From: Acetobacteraceae bacterium
GTDB taxonomy: Bacteria > Pseudomonadota > Alphaproteobacteria > Acetobacterales > Acetobacteraceae
DNA length: 10,731 bases
Reading direction: 5' to 3'
Assembly (NCBI GenBank): GCA_003164305.1
Contig: PLSZ01000104.1
Coordinates: 2,824 to 13,554 of the forward strand
The notes below the pieces were generated by a model. That model was not told where the DNA came from, searched no databases, and saw only the letters and a list, made by a program, of their open reading frames with translations. A program made the position numbers and the translations under genes. Of this stretch, positions 1 through 5,780 are shown one piece after another (positions within the stretch are counted from its first letter, which is position 1; every line of letters begins with the position of its first letter).

Positions 1-284
1 ACCGTCGCGGTTTCCTCCGCCAACCGTAACGGATGCGTCAGCGGCAGCACCTGCACGCCGGTGCCAAGCTTCACCCGCGACGTGCATGTCGCGAGCGCGG
101 CCAGCACCGTCAACGGCGCGCTCATCACCGAACGCGACGCCTGCTGATGGATTTCCGCCAGCCACACCGCGTCGAGACCCCATTCGTCCGCCGCGCGGAC
201 CTGGTCGAGGCCCATGGCGAATGCTTCAGTGTCCGATTGGTTCGGCACCTGGCGATGAAACTCGTGATACCAGCCAATTTCCAT
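1..284 (-). CDS. LLM class flavin-dependent oxidoreductase, N-terminal part (runs off left edge)
   Basis: About 94 N-terminal codons of a luciferase-like monooxygenase are present; the rest lies beyond position 1. The protein begins MEIGWYHEFHRQ. It shows the family pattern of an early beta strand, an AADEWGLDAVWLAE helix/strand leading to EIHQ (in place of the commoner EHHF), then the strand VKLGTGVQVLPLTHPLRLAEE. That second pattern is the typical 'lGt.v..lp.h.P.rlAEe' signature of F420/FMN-dependent TIM-barrel enzymes. There are two possible starts. The ATG at 290 directly abuts GGAAG, while the ATG at 284 has the same GGAAG at a 6-nt spacing, so I chose 284. The gene is divergent from a second family member starting at 391. 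The substrate cannot be told; this family oxidises aldehydes, alkanesulfonates, nitrilotriacetate-like compounds and others. FMN as cofactor is inferred from the family. Confidence 0.85.
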   Translation of the reverse strand, partial: MEIGWYHEFHRQVPNQSDTEAFAMGLDQVRAADEWGLDAVWLAEIHQQASRSVMSAPLTVLAALATCTSRVKLGTGVQVLPLTHPLRLAEETAT

Positions 285-331
285 GATCATCTTCCGTATA
301 AGGCCGCGCAACTTAGGAGTGACCGCCGCGT

Positions 332-360
332 TTGGCGAGTCGGCCGATCCCGCCTACCAT
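332..360 (+). promoter_or_regulatory. Candidate sigma70-type promoter for the plus-strand LLM oxidoreductase
   Basis: TTGGCG (332-337) and TACCAT (355-360) are separated by exactly 17 nt. Each matches four of six bases of the bacterial -35 and -10 consensus. Transcription would start near 367, leaving a leader of about 24 nt that contains the ribosome binding site. The match is modest, and the call rests on spacing and position only. Confidence 0.3.
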
Positions 361-390
361 GGCCCAAAGCGACTCAGGAGGAAGACACCG

Positions 391-1437
391 ATGCGGTTCG
401 GTCTGTTCGGTAGCGCCGCGGCGCGCAGGGGCAGCGGCGAGTTCGACAGCGCCGAGGGCTTTCGCGATTTCATCGACTATAACGTCGAGGCCGAAGCGCT
501 CGGCTTCCATGGCACCTTCGTCGTCGAGCACCATTTTACGGGATTCGGCCAGGTCTCGGCGACCCTCAATTTGTTGACCTGGCTGGGCGCCCGCACAAGC
601 ACACTGCGGCTCGGCACCGCCGTGATGGTGTTGCCATGGCACAATCCGGTGTTGCTGGCGGAACAAGCGGCAACCTTGGATCTGTTGTCCGGCGGTCGGC
701 TCGATTTCGGCATCGGAACGGGCTACCGCTATAACGAATTCGCCGGCTTTGATGTGGGCATGGAGGAGGCGCGGGAAAAATTCGAGGAATCCATCGATGT
801 GATCCTGAAGGCCTGGACATCCGATCAACGCTTCTCGCACAAAGGCAAATACTGGACCTTCAACGACATCATCGTCGAACCGCCACCGCATCGAAAACCC
901 CATCCGGTGGTCTGGATGGGCGCCGGCAGCGACCGCTCGATCCGAGACGTCGCGCGCCGCGGGTTCAATCTGTTGCTCGGCCAATACGCGTCGCCCGCCG
1001 ACGTCGCGCATAACATCGCGGTGTTCCGCGAGGCGGTCGAGGCGAACGGCGAAACCTGGGACCCCATGCGCGTCGGCGTCACCCGCGCGTTCTTCGTATC
1101 GGAGTCAGAACAGGAACGCGAGGCAGCATTGGAACGCCGGTTCGCGAACCGGATGCGTCAGTTGAAACTGGCGACGGCACCTGACGGTACCGTGCTTGGC
1201 GGCCCCGACCGCGCGACGGGTGACCCGGTCGAGATCAACCTGAAAAGCGCGATCTACGGCACGCCGGACCAGATCACCCGAAAGTTGCACGATTTGCACG
1301 ACGCCGGTGTCGGCTATGTGCTGATCAACGGCGGCGGCTCCGGCGGTGGCGCGCGCGGACTGCGCAGTCTGAGACGTTTCGCGCGCGAAGTGATGCCGGC
1401 GTTCTCGGCGGAGACCAGAGCGGACGCGGCGGATTAA
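391..1437 (+). CDS. LLM class flavin-dependent oxidoreductase (luciferase-like monooxygenase)
   Basis: A complete 348-residue protein, normal length for the bacterial luciferase-like family. The ATG at 391 is chosen because AGGAGG (376-381) precedes it by 9 nt; an in-frame upstream ATG at 283 has no such site, and its extension is not family-like. Visible family marks are MRFGLF at the N-terminus, EHHF at residues 46-49, LRLGTAVMVLPWHNP at 72-86, AEQAATLDLLSGGRLDFGIGTG at about 90-111, and the late YGTPDQI segment found near the end of many members. The fold is a TIM barrel using reduced FMN (or F420) with oxygen; the substrate cannot be inferred. It is divergently paired with another LLM gene at 1-284, so the two may act on related compounds or share a regulator. 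No flavin reductase gene is visible here. It converges with the helix-turn-helix gene at 1530. Confidence 0.93.
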   Translation: MRFGLFGSAAARRGSGEFDSAEGFRDFIDYNVEAEALGFHGTFVVEHHFTGFGQVSATLNLLTWLGARTSTLRLGTAVMVLPWHNPVLLAEQAATLDLLSGGRLDFGIGTGYRYNEFAGFDVGMEEAREKFEESIDVILKAWTSDQRFSHKGKYWTFNDIIVEPPPHRKPHPVVWMGAGSDRSIRDVARRGFNLLLGQYASPADVAHNIAVFREAVEANGETWDPMRVGVTRAFFVSESEQEREAALERRFANRMRQLKLATAPDGTVLGGPDRATGDPVEINLKSAIYGTPDQITRKLHDLHDAGVGYVLINGGGSGGGARGLRSLRRFAREVMPAFSAETRADAAD

Positions 1438-1529
1438 ACAGCACGCCGCCCTCGGTTCATTTCTCGCTTTGAGACTTCCGCCGGGGGGCGAACGATCCGG
1501 TCTGGACACAAACCCCGATCCTGACCGAT

Positions 1530-2045
1530 TCACGCGACCTGTTCGAGCGCGGCGTTCCTGACCAGGTCGGGCGCTTTGTCATACGCCATCACCAATCCAA
1601 GCGCCGCGGCATCCGGCCGGTTCCGTCCCTGCTCCCAGTTCTGCAACGTATCGACATCGATACCAAGAACATCGGCGAATTCGCGTTGCGACAAGCCGTG
1701 ACGCGCCCGCACCTCGGCTATCAGGCCAGGCTCGAGATGGCGGCGGCGGAACGTGTGCACATTCATCGTCGCGAGATCGGCCGCCAACGCGCGAATGTCG
1801 GCGCCTTCGGCGATACGGCACACGGCGAGACGGGTTTCCGCGAGACGATTGATGATTGTATGACCCGACTTCAGAGTCAGACCAGCCGCGTAGAGACGTT
1901 TCACGACCGCGACCGGCTGATCGAGCGGGCCGTCCAACCTAAGAACCAGCGCCACCGGGTCGCCGGAAAACGATGGGGGCGGGCCGACGACCTGGACCGG
2001 CCCCAGTCGTTCGAGGCGCGCCTTCAACCCGGAGAATGTCGACAT
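1530..2045 (-). CDS. Helix-turn-helix (XRE-like) protein, possible antitoxin/autoregulator
   Basis: A 171-residue protein, with ATG at 2045 preceded by GGAG at a 7-nt spacing. The C-terminal part (about residues 107-170) is a clear XRE-type helix-turn-helix: LIAEVRARHGLSQREFADVL is followed by GIDVDTLQNWEQGRNRPDAAA, the pattern of HigA/MqsA-type antitoxins and related regulators. The N-terminal part (about 1-100) is not a standard repressor domain. Its segment QPVAVVKRLYAAGLTLKSGH and the following INRLAE resemble the K..R...GL.LK.A...V fold pattern of the ribosomal L7/L12 C-terminal or ClpS-like domain; this is my inference. The gene overlaps the preceding 106-codon frame by 107 nt, and such co-translated partners are common in toxin-antitoxin operons. 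Likely roles are DNA-binding autoregulator or antitoxin. Confidence is high for the gene and the HTH, low for the function. Confidence 0.8.
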   Translation of the reverse strand: MSTFSGLKARLERLGPVQVVGPPPSFSGDPVALVLRLDGPLDQPVAVVKRLYAAGLTLKSGHTIINRLAETRLAVCRIAEGADIRALAADLATMNVHTFRRRHLEPGLIAEVRARHGLSQREFADVLGIDVDTLQNWEQGRNRPDAAALGLVMAYDKAPDLVRNAALEQVA

Positions 2046-2259
2046 CCAGTTTCTCCATCACCTGCCGGGCCAGATCGCGCAACGCAAGCCAACCCATGGC
2101 GTTCGGTCCCGGACCATCGACGTGCAAACCCTGAAACACCGCTGTGCGGTCCCGCGGTTCAAAACCAAACAGCCACTCAACCTCGATCGTTCCGTTGGAC
2201 AGCGAGACGATGCATTAATCGCCGGGTTCCAACTTCAAGGTCACGACAAACCAGATCAT
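1939..2259 (-). pseudogene. Small ORF with one in-frame stop, overlapping the HTH gene (putative toxin-like partner)
   Basis: A single minus-strand frame of 106 sense-or-stop codons runs from ATG at 2259, preceded by GGGAG at an 8-nt spacing, to TAG at 1941-1939. It is interrupted only by TAA at 2217-2215 (codon 15). Before the stop it reads MIWFVVTLKLEPGD. After it comes CIVSLSNGTIEVEWLFGFEP, then a helix-like ALRDLARQVMEKLDV stretch, and it ends with VEGAPRTTGAGPGRRPAPI. The RTTGA.PG..P tail looks conserved to me, but I do not recognise the family. A GTG at 2139 could start a shorter product. Its last 107 nt overlap the HTH gene. The best reading is a small partner protein, perhaps a toxin, inactivated by a recent nonsense mutation; alternatively two short ORFs are real. 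A sequencing error is also possible. Confidence 0.45.
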
Positions 2260-2263
2260 CAAT

Positions 2264-2280
2264 TGAGCTCCCGGCGCTCA
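2264..2280. promoter_or_regulatory. Short inverted repeat in front of the small ORF/HTH unit (possible operator)
   Basis: TGAGC (2264-2268) and GCTCA (2276-2280) form a dyad with a 7-nt centre, just upstream of the ATG at 2259 and overlapping its ribosome-binding region. An autoregulating helix-turn-helix protein would be expected to bind about here. The arms are only 5 bp, so this could be chance. Confidence 0.2.
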
Positions 2281-2429
2281 CAGAATTCATGTCAATTGTC
2301 TTCCATGAAATCAGGATCTGAATCGCGTCGAAACCAGGCGGACCGTACGGTTCTACCGAACCCACTTGGCATACGCGGACCGCGCACACCTCGTCAAGGT
2401 CAATCCATACCAGGCGGGAAGCAAGGTTC

Positions 2430-2456
2430 CTCTCCCCGGGCCACGCCCGGGGAGAG
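2430..2456 (-). terminator. Strong GC hairpin after the 2-hydroxyacyl-CoA lyase-like gene
   Basis: CTCTCCCCGGGC (2430-2441) and GCCCGGGGAGAG (2445-2456) pair perfectly over 12 bp around a CAC loop. The hairpin lies 14 nt past the stop codon of the minus-strand gene ending at 2471. There is no clear U-tract on the minus strand (only GGAACC follows), whereas the plus strand has TTTC. It is therefore a plausible terminator or 3'-end stabiliser rather than a textbook intrinsic terminator. Hairpins of this composition also occur as dispersed repeats in GC-rich genomes. Confidence 0.5.
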
Positions 2457-2470
2457 TTTCGCACGAACCC

Positions 2471-4129
2471 TCAGCTATGCCACTTGAACTCCTGCGCCTT
2501 CCGCTGCGAGCCCAGGCTGAGCTTGACGTTGACGAGCGCGGGGCCTTTGAAGTTCATCGCCTCGTCCAGCGCGCCGCGCAAGTCTTTCGGATCCTCGACA
2601 TACGACCCATGCCCGCCGAACGCCTGCATCATCAGGTCGTAACGCGCGCCCCAGATCAGCGAGTTCGGCCGCAACTTCAGCATCGGGTCGTCCGGGATTT
2701 CTCCCATCCCCGGCCCGATGCCGCCATTGTTGAACACGACGATCTTCGCCGGCATTCCATACCGGCACATCGTCTCCATCTCCATGCCGGAGAAGCCGAT
2801 CGCCGAGTCGCCCGAGACATGCACGACCGGCCGGTCAGGGTGCGCGACGCAGGCGGCGATGACAAAGCCCAGACCGACGCCCATCGTGCCGTAGGTGCCG
2901 GCATCGAGCCGCGACCGCGGCAGGTAGTTCGGCAACTGGGTGCGGCCGATATCCATCGTGCTGGCGCCTTCGCTGCACACGATGGCGTTTTTCGGCACCC
3001 AGGCGGCGACGTCGCGCAGCAGCCGGTAGTAGCCGCCCGGCGCTGAGTCATCGGCGATCTGCGGCGCGATCGCGGCCGCGTTCTCGGCCGATTTCTTGGC
3101 GATCGCCGCGTGCCACGGTGTCTCCTTCGGATAGAACCATTGCCGGTTCTTCAGCGCCGAATTGAGCTGACCGACGATCGCCTGGCCGTCGCCGACCAGC
3201 GCGACCTCGGCCGGCTTGTTCTGGTGCATCGCCTCCGGCTCGATGTCGAGCTGAATGACCCGAACGTCTTTGTTGTACCGCGGCGGCAGGCCGAAATGCA
3301 TGATCCAGTTGAAGCGCGCGCCCATCAGGAAGATGACGTCGGCCTGTGACAGCGCGAGGCTGCGCGCCGCGCCCACCGACAGCGGATGATCGTCGGGCAT
3401 CACGCCCTTGCCCATCGGCGAGGCGAGGAACGGCAGCCCCGTACGCTCGATGAACGCGCGGACCTCGTCCTCGGCGTGCGAGAAGGCCATGCCCTTGCCG
3501 ATGATCACCAGCGGCCGTTGCGCCGATTGCAGCACGTCCAGCGCCTGCTCGACGTATTGCGGCATCGTCTGAATGCGTGGCGGATCGGGACACCGAACGG
3601 CCTCGTGCACCTTATCGGCGTCGCACTTGCCTGTGATGATGTCGTCCGGCATGTCGAGATAAACCGAGCCGGGACGCCCGTAGATCGATTGCCGCATCGC
3701 CATCTCCACATAGAAGGGGATGCGGTTCACGTGCTCGATGGCGTGCGCCCATTTGCACACCGGCGTCGCGGCCAGCACCTGACGCTCCTCCTGGAAGGCG
3801 CCCATGCCGTTGCGATAGGTCTCCGACGCACCGCCGATCAACATCATCGGCCAGCAGTTCTGCTGCGCGTTCGCCAGGCCGGCGAGACCATGAATGACAC
3901 CCGGTCCGGTCACCACGATGCACGATCCTGGCCGCCCGGTCATATAACCGATGGCACCCGCGGCATAGGACGCGGTCTGCTCGTTGCGCATGCCGATATA
4001 GGGAATGCCGGCCCTTTGCGCTGCTTCGGCGAGCGGCCCGACCGGGAACCCGACCACGCCGAACATGAATTGCACGCCTTGCTCTTTAAGGCTTTTCGCC
4101 AGCAAGTCGGCGCCTGTGATTTCCGCCAT
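2471..4129 (-). CDS. Thiamine-diphosphate enzyme, 2-hydroxyacyl-CoA lyase / oxalyl-CoA decarboxylase family
   Basis: A complete 552-residue ThDP-dependent enzyme. The ATG at 4129 is chosen because AGGAGG sits 4 nt upstream; an ATG at 4144 would place that site inside the gene. Three domains are visible. The N-terminal PYR domain has the catalytic Glu50 in MRNEQTASYAAGAIGYMTGR. The central domain is at about 190-330. The C-terminal PP domain has the ThDP/Mg motif from GDSAIGFSGMEMETMCRY (from 440) to NN at 467-468. The LDAGTYGTMGVGLG segment and the RKAQEFKW end resemble 2-hydroxyacyl-CoA lyase (HACL1), whose mammalian form ends with a similar RKAQDF.W. HACL cleaves 2-hydroxyacyl-CoA to an aldehyde plus formyl-CoA; oxalyl-CoA decarboxylase makes formyl-CoA from oxalyl-CoA. 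No formyl-CoA transferase gene is adjacent, which makes oxalate degradation less likely from context. Acetolactate synthase is a more distant alternative. Cytosolic; probably monocistronic. Confidence 0.9.
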   Translation of the reverse strand: MAEITGADLLAKSLKEQGVQFMFGVVGFPVGPLAEAAQRAGIPYIGMRNEQTASYAAGAIGYMTGRPGSCIVVTGPGVIHGLAGLANAQQNCWPMMLIGGASETYRNGMGAFQEERQVLAATPVCKWAHAIEHVNRIPFYVEMAMRQSIYGRPGSVYLDMPDDIITGKCDADKVHEAVRCPDPPRIQTMPQYVEQALDVLQSAQRPLVIIGKGMAFSHAEDEVRAFIERTGLPFLASPMGKGVMPDDHPLSVGAARSLALSQADVIFLMGARFNWIMHFGLPPRYNKDVRVIQLDIEPEAMHQNKPAEVALVGDGQAIVGQLNSALKNRQWFYPKETPWHAAIAKKSAENAAAIAPQIADDSAPGGYYRLLRDVAAWVPKNAIVCSEGASTMDIGRTQLPNYLPRSRLDAGTYGTMGVGLGFVIAACVAHPDRPVVHVSGDSAIGFSGMEMETMCRYGMPAKIVVFNNGGIGPGMGEIPDDPMLKLRPNSLIWGARYDLMMQAFGGHGSYVEDPKDLRGALDEAMNFKGPALVNVKLSLGSQRKAQEFKWHS

Positions 4130-4400
4130 GTTTCCTCCTGTCATCCGGCGACCGTGATTGGACCCGGTTCCCGAAAATTCCCAACGGCGGTGAGACTACG
4201 CCTTTATGGCGTGAGGGCAAATGGCGGCGTGGGAGGCGATGCCATGGGCTATTTCACTGGCCGGCGCCTGCTTTCAAAATGTGCGAAACGACATCATTCT
4301 GGGCGAGGTTGGGTGAAGATATCGTTCGCTTTTCGAAACGCTGTGCCGAAACGCGGCGCATCACGGCAACTTATGACAACATCGATTGTGCGCTGCTCGG
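4130..4400. other. Intergenic leader upstream of the HACL-like gene, no gene seen
   Basis: I find no convincing coding frame on either strand. On the minus strand this is the upstream region of the ThDP enzyme. A weak promoter guess is TTGCCC followed after 16 nt by TAGTCT, spanning roughly 4195-4222. A 5-bp dyad, ACGCC-TTTAT-GGCGT (about 4199-4213), lies within it and could be an operator. Nothing else stands out. Confidence 0.3.
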
Positions 4401-4433
4401 GCGGTCATCCGCGCGACGCGCGCTGATGACCGC
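4401..4433 (-). terminator. 15-bp hairpin directly after the toxin-like gene
   Basis: GCGGTCATCCGCGCG (4401-4415) pairs with CGCGCTGATGACCGC (4419-4433) with 14 of 15 bases matched around an ACG loop. It begins immediately after the minus-strand stop codon at 4436-4434. There is no U-tract on the minus strand, while the plus strand runs into TTATTTCTT. Position favours a terminator or 3'-end protector for the toxin-antitoxin unit. Confidence 0.5.
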
Positions 4434-4760
4434 TTATTTCTTGCCGTAGGTCGTATCGTGATCAGGCGCGATTGAAAGTAATCGTATGAAATCGCCGTCC
4501 CTGTAAGCCGTTGCACGCCTGGATTGGGAAATGCGTAGCGAGCATAAGGCCGCGACACCCGCCGGAGGTGTGATGCTGACGATTTTCTCCCATTTCAGGC
4601 CGTTGTCTCTGTAAACCTGGGTCCAGGTCATCTGTCGCGACTTATTAAGCGTCTCCAGCGCCGAGTGCCGCTCTGGCTTCTGTAGGCTCATTAGATTTTC
4701 CTGAAAGACGGGATGGTTGAGGTCGAGCCTGACCCGGGCGTTCGTGTCAGGCTTCGTCAT
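4434..4760 (-). CDS. Small toxin-like protein of a type II toxin-antitoxin-like pair
   Basis: A 108-residue protein beginning MTKPDTNARVRLDLNHPVFQ. It carries LKWEKI near the middle and a C-terminal SLRISQSRRATAYRDGDFIR stretch ending in PDHD. The short length, the basic SLRI...RA.AYRDG..IRLL pattern and the PDHD end resemble RelE-like 'cytotoxic translational repressor' family members that sit after an AbrB/MazE-like gene; this is recall of the family, not a search. The ATG at 4760 overlaps the end of the broken antitoxin frame by 14 nt, and no strong ribosome binding site of its own is seen. Translation would therefore normally be coupled to the antitoxin. The ORF itself shows no stop or frameshift. 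Because the upstream antitoxin is broken, expression may be reduced and the protein may be inactive. An alternative is an uncharacterised non-toxic partner. Confidence 0.6.
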   Translation of the reverse strand: MTKPDTNARVRLDLNHPVFQENLMSLQKPERHSALETLNKSRQMTWTQVYRDNGLKWEKIVSITPPAGVAALCSLRISQSRRATAYRDGDFIRLLSIAPDHDTTYGKK

Positions 4761-5005
4761 TCAGTTTCGCCAGGAACTGATCGACCCCCTCATCACTGGG
4801 TGGGTTGGCTTTTGCCCAGGCCAAAGCGTTTTCCAGATCGGCGAGAGCCTGAGGATGATGGAGCCAGCGCTCATCTGATCAGCCAGACGCCAGGTTCCTG
4901 CTCCTCCACCAGCACCCGCCGCCCGGCATATTGCCTTCCGAGCGAGATCTGCCCGTTTGACCCAATAATCTTGATGCTGCCCGCGGCTGTGGACGATGCG
5001 CCCAT
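4747..5005 (-). pseudogene. AbrB/MazE-like antitoxin broken by a frameshifting deletion
   Basis: ATG at 5005 follows a GGGAGG site at a 5-nt spacing. The frame reads SIKIIGSNGQISLGRQYAGR and VLVEEQEPGVWLIR, then hits TGA at 4873-4871 after 44 codons. This is a swapped-hairpin AbrB-like DNA-binding domain. In another frame, from about 4878, the sequence resumes as DERWLHHPQALADLENALAW, then AKANPPSDEGVDQFLAKLNDEA, and stops with TGA at 4749-4747. That is exactly the C-terminal part I expect for this antitoxin family, overlapping the toxin start by 14 nt. In relatives I recall a short linker of about seven residues between the two parts. It is missing here, so a small deletion of about 20 nt, not a multiple of three, best explains the break. 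The first 44 residues might still be made and bind DNA, but the toxin-binding tail would be lost. Confidence 0.6.
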
Positions 5006-5162
5006 CGAAGCCTCCCATAATTGTCCGCACGCTGGCGCTACAGCACGATAGAGGCGGGCGCATTGACTTAAATCTCCTGGCGGGAAACTCCGCGACCGAC
5101 GGTAAAAGCTGGTCGCCGGGCGTTGGCTCATTCATGCGTGGCGATCGGGGTGAGTGGCCGTT

Positions 5163-5183
5163 ACCTTCTTCAAAGAAGAAGGT
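5163..5183. repeat. Perfect 9-bp hairpin
   Basis: ACCTTCTTC (5163-5171) and GAAGAAGGT (5175-5183) pair fully around an AAA loop, between the antitoxin remnant and the paired repeats. No adjacent gene explains it as a terminator in either direction; it may be an end of the repeat element that follows. Confidence 0.4.
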
Positions 5184-5208
5184 TGAAAGTTAGGAGGGAG
5201 TAATCATC

Positions 5209-5352
5209 GGACACGAAGTTGCACGGAGTGCACACAAAGTTACACGGAGTGGGACCGACATGACCGCTCGCCGTCGGGAATCGGGCGGATAGCAGGCAGG
5301 ATAATTATAAGCTTCGTGAAACTCCGTGTGCACTCCGTGCAACTTCGTGTCC
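5209..5352. repeat. Inverted pair of 41-nt repeats, each built of two 20-nt tandem units
   Basis: Positions 5209-5249 and 5312-5352 are inverted copies. The outer 27 nt (5209-5235 against 5326-5352) match perfectly and the whole 41 nt at 37 positions. Within the left copy the unit ACACGAAGTTGCACGGAGTG (5211-5230) is followed at once by a near-copy, ACACAAAGTTACACGGAGTG (5232-5251), differing at two bases. The 62-nt centre (5250-5311) has no coding frame. The layout suits a REP/BIME-like palindromic element or a small non-autonomous mobile element. CACGGAG/CACGAAG-rich repeats recur between genes in other GC-rich bacterial genomes as I remember them. Transcribed, the pair would fold into a long stem. 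Confidence 0.75.
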
Positions 5353-5490
5353 AATTGATTTGGCCGCCCCAGCACGGCGTCACAGCGGAGACCCCCCACC
5401 CACGACAAAAAACAACTGAAGCGCCCTTGGGAATTCCCGCCGCGCCGCTCGCGGCCTACGGTCGAGCACCATCCGTCCAGGGGACACAGC
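5353..5490. other. Non-coding stretch between repeat pair and TPR remnant
   Basis: I see no gene here. It contains an AT-rich run just after the right repeat arm and a C-rich and A-rich patch at about 5390-5415. The end of this stretch holds AGGGGA (5479-5484), a good ribosome binding site for the ATG at 5491. Confidence 0.3.
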
Positions 5491-5612
5491 ATGCTGACGG
5501 ACCGTCACGACCTGCCTTTGTCCACCAGGCCGCCGGCAACATCGAAACCTCGCTGGCCGCGTGGCCGCGCGACGCCCTGGTGCTGTCCACGACCGTTTTA
5601 TTTTCGATATGA
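5491..5612 (+). pseudogene. Remnant of a tetratricopeptide repeat protein 38-like gene
   Basis: ATG at 5491, preceded by AGGGGA at a 6-nt spacing, opens MLTDRHDLPLST, which I recognise as the typical first residues of bacterial tetratricopeptide repeat protein 38 relatives. Right after that the homology-like reading moves to another frame: from about 5526 the third plus frame gives AAGNIETSLAAWPRDALVLS and ends at TGA 5610-5612. WPRDALVLS matches the style of an internal segment that in full-length relatives lies roughly 80 or more residues further on. So the gene has apparently lost an internal segment, shifted frame and lost all sequence beyond this point; full-length members are several hundred residues. 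The original frame itself stops at about codon 46. It lies next to the inverted repeats, which could have mediated the loss. Confidence 0.5.
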
Positions 5613-5715
5613 TTCTTGTCGAGAATAGTCAATTGCCGCCGTATTCTGAGATCGACTATCGGTTTACTCTGGGCAACCCGCCGATTCGAGGAGAAAAGCG
5701 TCGATTATGGCGCTG

Positions 5716-5738
5716 ATGGACCTGTGAAGCCGGTCCAT
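5716..5738 (-). terminator. Weak hairpin downstream of rppH
   Basis: ATGGACC (5716-5722) and GGTCCAT (5732-5738) pair over 7 bp around a 9-nt loop, about 43 nt past the rppH stop codon. There is no U-tract. It is the only candidate 3' end for the ctpA-deacetylase-rppH unit that I can see. Confidence 0.25.
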
Positions 5739-5780
5739 GTCGGTAAGGCGGCGGACCATGGCGGTTAAGGGACAGTAACT

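Noticed and set aside
1438..1529. Possible bidirectional terminator between the convergent LLM and HTH genes
   Set aside because: I could not find a stem longer than a few base pairs or a T-run, only a G-rich patch.
2290..2295. TTGACA on the minus strand, a perfect -35 box upstream of the small ORF/HTH unit
   Set aside because: No acceptable -10 box is found 16-18 nt downstream (the sequence there is GGGAGC), so I do not call a promoter.
2177..2464. A 95-codon minus-strand frame between the HACL-like gene and the small ORF
   Set aside because: It spans the GC hairpin and the ribosome binding site of the next unit, has no good start site and no recognisable motif.
3386..4426. A long open plus-strand frame opposite the ThDP enzyme gene
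   Set aside because: It is rich in Arg, His and Leu without domain structure, lies fully antisense to a clear enzyme gene, and is a usual by-product of high-GC codon use.
4761..5135. A 124-codon minus-strand frame spanning the antitoxin remnant
   Set aside because: It runs in neither of the two frames that hold antitoxin-like sequence, and its composition is not protein-like.
5209..5352. Possible CRISPR-like array because of repeated 20-nt units
   Set aside because: The units are tandem without spacers and the two arms are inverted to each other; there are no cas genes.
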